Shown here: one piece after another, positions 61,088-64,000 of the stretch
Position numbering within the stretch: position 1 is the stretch's first letter
Layout of the letters: each line of letters begins with the position of its first letter
Source: Actinomycetota bacterium
GTDB lineage: Bacteria; Actinomycetota; Thermoleophilia; Solirubrobacterales; 70-9
NCBI GenBank assembly: GCA_018268675.1
Contig: JAFDWB010000079.1
Location: 61,999-125,998 of the forward strand
Direction: 5' to 3'
Length of the DNA stretch: 64,000 nt
Notes under the pieces: generated by a model
What the model was told of the DNA's origin: nothing
What the model saw: only the letters and a program-made list of their open reading frames with translations
The model's database searches: none
Position numbers and translations under genes: made by a program

Positions 61088-61125
61088 AGGCCCGTTCGAG
61101 GGCCGCTGCTGGCTGTCCGCCCGAC

Positions 61126-61179
61126 GGCGCGCCCGTCCCCCTCATAGTTCGGGCTGGTTATGAGGGCGACGGGCGCGCC
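61126..61179. repeat. 54-bp palindrome
   Basis: Arms 61126-61146 and 61159-61179 match at 20 of 21 positions (GGCGCGCCCGTCCCCCTCAT...) around a 12-base loop. It starts 38 bases after the leuB stop and could end leuB transcription. Confidence 0.88.
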
Positions 61180-61239
61180 TTGGCCTGCGCCGCCCCGGGG
61201 AGCCCGCGGACTCCCGTGGGACCCCCAGGCGACCGCCAG

Positions 61240-61288
61240 GTTGATGGGCCGAAAACCCGCCTATATGTCAGGTTTTCGGCCCATCAAC
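61240..61288. repeat. 49-bp perfect palindrome (copy 2)
   Basis: GTTGATGGGCCGAAAACC (61240-61257) and its complement (61271-61288) flank CGCCTATATGTCA. All 49 bases equal the reverse complement of the core at 49093-49141. Confidence 0.93.
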
Positions 61289-61390
61289 TTCGGGGCCTGG
61301 GGAAGGGTCACGGGACACGCGCAGTTGTCGCGGGACGCTCACCGTCCCTTGGCATCTCCGTGACGGGACGCCCGGCCCGGCGCGGGCCAA

Positions 61391-61441
61391 GGCGCGGCCA
61401 TCCCCCTCATAACAGCCGAGCGATGAGGGGATGGCCGCGCC
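61391..61441. repeat. 51-bp palindrome
   Basis: GGCGCGGCCATCCCCCTCAT (61391-61410) pairs with 61423-61441 with one bulged C, around a 12-base loop. It lies just before the convergent end of the gene at 61480 and is a likely terminator for it. Confidence 0.82.
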
Positions 61442-61479
61442 GCCGGGCGTCAGCTGGCCCGGCCCCGCGGAATCGAGGA

Positions 61480-62340
61480 CTACGGCGCGGTCACCGCCCA
61501 GACGCCGGAGGCGAGGAAGTTGCCTTTGGCTTCTTTCTTTCCTTTGGCGACGAGGTTCACGCCGAGACGGTTGCCTTCCGGGGTGACGGCGGCGGGGCCT
61601 ACGCCTTCCAGGTTGGTTTCCGTCGTCAGGTAGAGGCAGACGGCGCCCGCGGCCGCTTCCGGCGTGGTGTTGCCGTTGCCGAGGCCCGGGCACTGGGCCG
61701 TCGGGACGGCGCCTTTGGCGACCACCGTGACCGCGGTCGGGTTCGCCGCCAGGAGCAACTGGAAGCTGACCGAGTTGAAGGCGCTCGCTTCCTCGTTTTC
61801 GGCCTTGGTGCCACCGAGGCTGAAGACCCCACGCTCGGTCTGCCCGCTCTTCAGCGGTTCGACGTTGCCGATCACGCCCGCGGCGAGCTTTTCCTTGGTC
61901 ACCGCGCCGTTGGCGATCTTCGGCGCCGTCACCGCCTGTTCGTTCAGGTTCGCCGTCGCGACCGCCTTTTCGGCGAGTTTCGCCGAGTTGACGGCCTTGT
62001 TGTTGATCTTGTTGGTGGTGATGACGTTGTTGGCGATCTTTTCCGCCGTCACCGCTCCCGCCGCGATCTTGCTCGTGCTGATGATCCCGGCGCCGAGGTT
62101 CCCCGGCAGCACGGCGTTGGCACCGAGCTTCCCCGCGGTAACCGCCTTGGGGGCGATCTTGCCGCTGGTCACGGCTTTCTTGGCGATCGCCGGCGCGGTC
62201 ACGGCGCCCTTCTTCAGCTGCGCCTTTCCGACGCTGTTCGCCGGTAGCCCGGCCGCCACCGCGGCGCCGCCGAGGGCGATGAACAAGGCCAACGACGCGA
62301 TTACGTTCGCGTAGGTCAGCCGGGGAAGAAATCGCTTCAT
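61480..62340 (-). CDS. exported decapeptide-repeat protein
   Basis: 286 residues. Signal/anchor helix at about 13-30, then [20 protein letters not shown], the module also in the protein at 7424-8044. From about 45 to 150 there are ten or eleven repeats of about ten residues ([50 protein letters not shown]), alternating hydrophobic and polar as in a beta-solenoid. The C-terminal globular domain (about 165-286) has two cysteines. ATG at 62340 with GAAGGAGG upstream. Probably a surface protein; partner unknown. Confidence 0.7.
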   Translation of the reverse strand: MKRFLPRLTYANVIASLALFIALGGAAVAAGLPANSVGKAQLKKGAVTAPAIAKKAVTSGKIAPKAVTAGKLGANAVLPGNLGAGIISTSKIAAGAVTAEKIANNVITTNKINNKAVNSAKLAEKAVATANLNEQAVTAPKIANGAVTKEKLAAGVIGNVEPLKSGQTERGVFSLGGTKAENEEASAFNSVSFQLLLAANPTAVTVVAKGAVPTAQCPGLGNGNTTPEAAAGAVCLYLTTETNLEGVGPAAVTPEGNRLGVNLVAKGKKEAKGNFLASGVWAVTAP

Positions 62341-62362
62341 CCTGCTTCCTCCTTCTGGGTTG

Positions 62363-62400
62363 TCGAAGGTCCTTCGATCCCTTGGTTTCGACACCTTCGA
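62363..62400. promoter_or_regulatory. palindromic operator-like sites before ilvE
   Basis: TCGAAGGTCCTTCGA (62363-62377) is a 15-bp palindrome, and a third half site CCTTCGA lies at 62394-62400. They sit in the 84-base divergent gap upstream of CATAAT (62410-62415), the probable ilvE -10. Confidence 0.5.
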
Positions 62401-62424
62401 TCGATCGGGCATAATCCCCTCAAC

Positions 62425-63438
62425 ATGGACGCCTGCGATTTGATTTGGAAGAACGGCGAATTCGTCCCCTGGGACGACGCCAAAGTGCACGTCCTGACGC
62501 ACGGATTGCATTACGGAACCGGCGTCTTCGAGGGCATCCGCGCCTACGAGACCGACCGCGGCCCGGCCGTCTTCCGCCTCCGCGACCACCTCGCGCGGCT
62601 CGACAAGTCGGCCGAGCTCTACTACTTGGAGATGCCCTATGGGACCGACGAGCTCCGCGAGGCGACCCACGAGCTGATGCGCCGCAACGGGCAGACGTCC
62701 TGCTACATCCGGCCGCTCGCCTTCCGCGGCTACGGCGAGATGGGGCTGTACGCGAACTCGGCCCCGGTCGAGGTGATCATCGCCACCTGGCCCTGGGGCG
62801 CCTATCTCGGCGAAGAGAGCGCCGGCAAGGGCATCCGCGCCAAGGTCTCGAGCTGGCGTCGGATCAGCCCCGCGGGCGCGATCCCGCACTCCAAGGCCTC
62901 CGGCTCCTACCTCAACTCGATCCTCGCCAAGACCGAGTCCGCCAAAGCCGGTTACGACGAGGCGATCCTGCTCGACGAGCGCGGTTTCGTCTGCGAGGGG
63001 TCCGGCGAGAACATCTTCGTCGTCCGCGAGGGGGAGGTCCTCACCCCGCCGCACACGGCCTCGATCCTCGACGGGATCAACCGCAAGTCGGTGATCCAGA
63101 TCGCCCGCGACCTCGGCTACACCGTGGTCGAACGCGACATCGCCCGTGCCGAGCTCTACCTCGCCGAGGAGGTCTTCATGACCGGCACCGCGGCGGAGAT
63201 GGTGCCGGTGCGCGAGATCGACGACCACGACATCGGCGGCCCCGGCGAGATCACCCGCCACCTGCAGGCAAAATTCGTCGACGCGCTGCACGGGCGCGCC
63301 GAGGAGTACCTCGAGTGGCTCGACTTCGTCGATGTCGCGGCCGACACGCCGGCCGCCGCGCGCGACGGCGCCCGGATCGGCGCCGAGGAGATCGAGTCGA
63401 CCGACGAGCCGATCGGGCGAATTACCCCAGCCGCCTAG
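62425..63438 (+). CDS. ilvE: branched-chain amino acid aminotransferase
   Basis: PLP fold type IV transaminase for the last step of valine, leucine and isoleucine synthesis; 337 residues. GTGVFEGIRAYET, SCYIRPLAFRGYGEMG, catalytic Lys in PHSKASGSYLNSILAK, ERGFVCEGSGENIFVV, and the EVFMTGTAAEMVPV phosphate loop. ATG is nine bases after CATAAT. cimA follows after 93 bases. Confidence 0.94.
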   Translation: MDACDLIWKNGEFVPWDDAKVHVLTHGLHYGTGVFEGIRAYETDRGPAVFRLRDHLARLDKSAELYYLEMPYGTDELREATHELMRRNGQTSCYIRPLAFRGYGEMGLYANSAPVEVIIATWPWGAYLGEESAGKGIRAKVSSWRRISPAGAIPHSKASGSYLNSILAKTESAKAGYDEAILLDERGFVCEGSGENIFVVREGEVLTPPHTASILDGINRKSVIQIARDLGYTVVERDIARAELYLAEEVFMTGTAAEMVPVREIDDHDIGGPGEITRHLQAKFVDALHGRAEEYLEWLDFVDVAADTPAAARDGARIGAEEIESTDEPIGRITPAA

Positions 63439-63531
63439 CGGCAGGCGCGGCCGCGGCCGCGCGCGCGGGCCCTGGCGCCCACCCGGGCGCAGGCCCACCG
63501 ATCGCTCCGTGAACTCGAAAGGCAGTATCTG

Positions 63532-64000
63532 ATGGACCAGAAGATCAAGGTGTACGACACGACCCTGCGGGACGGCATGCAGGGCGAGGGGATGTCGCTC
63601 TCGGCGTCCGAGAAGGCGCGTGTGGTGAAGGCGCTCGACCGGCTCGGTGTGCCGATGATCGAGGCCGGCTTCCCCAGCTCCAACCCGAAGGAAGGCGAGC
63701 TCTTCGAGACGCTCGCCGACCTGCCGCTGGAGCAGGCCGTCGTCTGCGGCTTCGGCTCGACCCGCCATCGCGGCGTGGAAGCGGCCGAAGACCCGGCGCT
63801 CCTCACCCTGGTCGACTCCTTCGCGCCGGTCGTCACCCTGGTCGGCAAGACCTGGGGCCTCCACCTGGAGAAGGTGACCAAGGTCTCGCGCGAGGAGAAC
63901 CTGGCGATGATCGCCGAGTCGGTCGCCTTCTGCCGCGAGCGCGGCAAGCGGGTCGTCTACGACGCCGAGCACTTCTTCGACGCCTACCGCGAGGACCCCG
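63532..64000 (+). CDS. cimA: (R)-citramalate synthase, 5' part
   Basis: HMGL-like condensing enzyme; only the first 156 residues lie in the window. VYDTTLRDGMQGEGMSLSAS is the start of CimA rather than LeuA (QGEG, not QSPG), and SSNPKEGELFETL corresponds to the CimA-typical GSNPKD block. It would make citramalate from pyruvate and acetyl-CoA, giving 2-ketobutyrate for isoleucine via LeuCD and LeuB. A homocitrate-type or other 2-isopropylmalate synthase-like role cannot be excluded without the C-terminus. AAAGG lies about nine bases before the ATG. Confidence 0.85.
   Translation, partial: MDQKIKVYDTTLRDGMQGEGMSLSASEKARVVKALDRLGVPMIEAGFPSSNPKEGELFETLADLPLEQAVVCGFGSTRHRGVEAAEDPALLTLVDSFAPVVTLVGKTWGLHLEKVTKVSREENLAMIAESVAFCRERGKRVVYDAEHFFDAYREDP

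Larger units (their letters stand above)
61088..61479. other. 392-base convergent gap with three palindromes
   Basis: No gene. It carries palindromes at 61126-61179, 61240-61288 and 61391-61441. The first and third share a CCCCCTCAT(A) inner stem, and GGCGCGCCTTGGCC at 61173 is answered by GGCCAAGGCGCGG at 61386, so the whole gap is roughly symmetric. About 61318-61400 repeats, inverted, at 48982-49072. Confidence 0.75.

Overview
The window is a dense, high-G+C bacterial chromosome segment. Nearly all space is coding, GTG and TTG starts are common, and many start codons have a TANNNT hexamer a few bases upstream with no Shine-Dalgarno. The gene content is a GatCAB amidotransferase, a DUF1501/DUF1800 pair, several 'LPxNSVGxxQLKKGA'-type exported proteins, an intein-bearing UvrD/PcrA and a citramalate synthase. 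Together these suggest an actinobacterium, most likely class Thermoleophilia (Solirubrobacterales and relatives). That placement is inferred from family knowledge; there is no rRNA in the window.

Layout. 1-7 kb: 3' end of argG, an exported coiled-coil/transglycosylase-like protein, a heptad-repeat membrane protein, dnaE and a cysteine-rich protein. 7-14 kb: a collagen-like exported protein, an acyl-CoA dehydrogenase, nfo and gltX head to head, an HDOD-LuxR protein and a NarL-type regulator. 14-18.7 kb: an Rrf2 regulator, a DUF1801 protein, an ArsR-like regulator, a GNAT, the cysteine pair cysK-cysE and a lipoprotein. 18.7-28.3 kb: pcrA with a 364-residue intein, folD, a membrane protein, gatC-gatA-gatB and a type II NADH dehydrogenase behind a Rex-like palindrome. 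28.3-32.3 kb: an operon for an exported cupredoxin, DUF1501 and a His-rich DUF1800 protein, then a zinc-ribbon membrane protein. 32.4-38 kb: envelope glycosylation genes (a DUF2304-GT2 fusion and two GT39-like proteins) and a UDP-sulfoquinovose synthase. 38-64 kb: branched-chain amino acid synthesis (ilvB, ilvN, ilvC, leuA, leuC, leuD, leuB, ilvE, cimA), interleaved with menaquinone synthesis (menF, menD, menC, menA, menE) and serine synthesis (serC, serA).

The metabolic logic is coherent. IlvBN, IlvC and IlvE make valine. LeuA, LeuCD and LeuB make leucine. CimA implies isoleucine from pyruvate via citramalate, reusing LeuCD and LeuB. leuA is preceded by an open frame with six Leu codons in seven, which looks like an attenuation leader peptide. 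A Tam/Tmt-like methyltransferase sits inside the leuC-leuD-leuB run.

The most unusual non-genic feature is a set of long, nearly perfect palindromes. Most lie between convergent genes. One 49-bp core is identical and inverted at 49.1 and 61.2 kb. Another family is present between sqdB and ilvB and again inside the menD coding sequence, where it is translated in frame as about 22 extra residues. Genes for exported proteins also use GAA for Glu where cytosolic neighbours use GAG.
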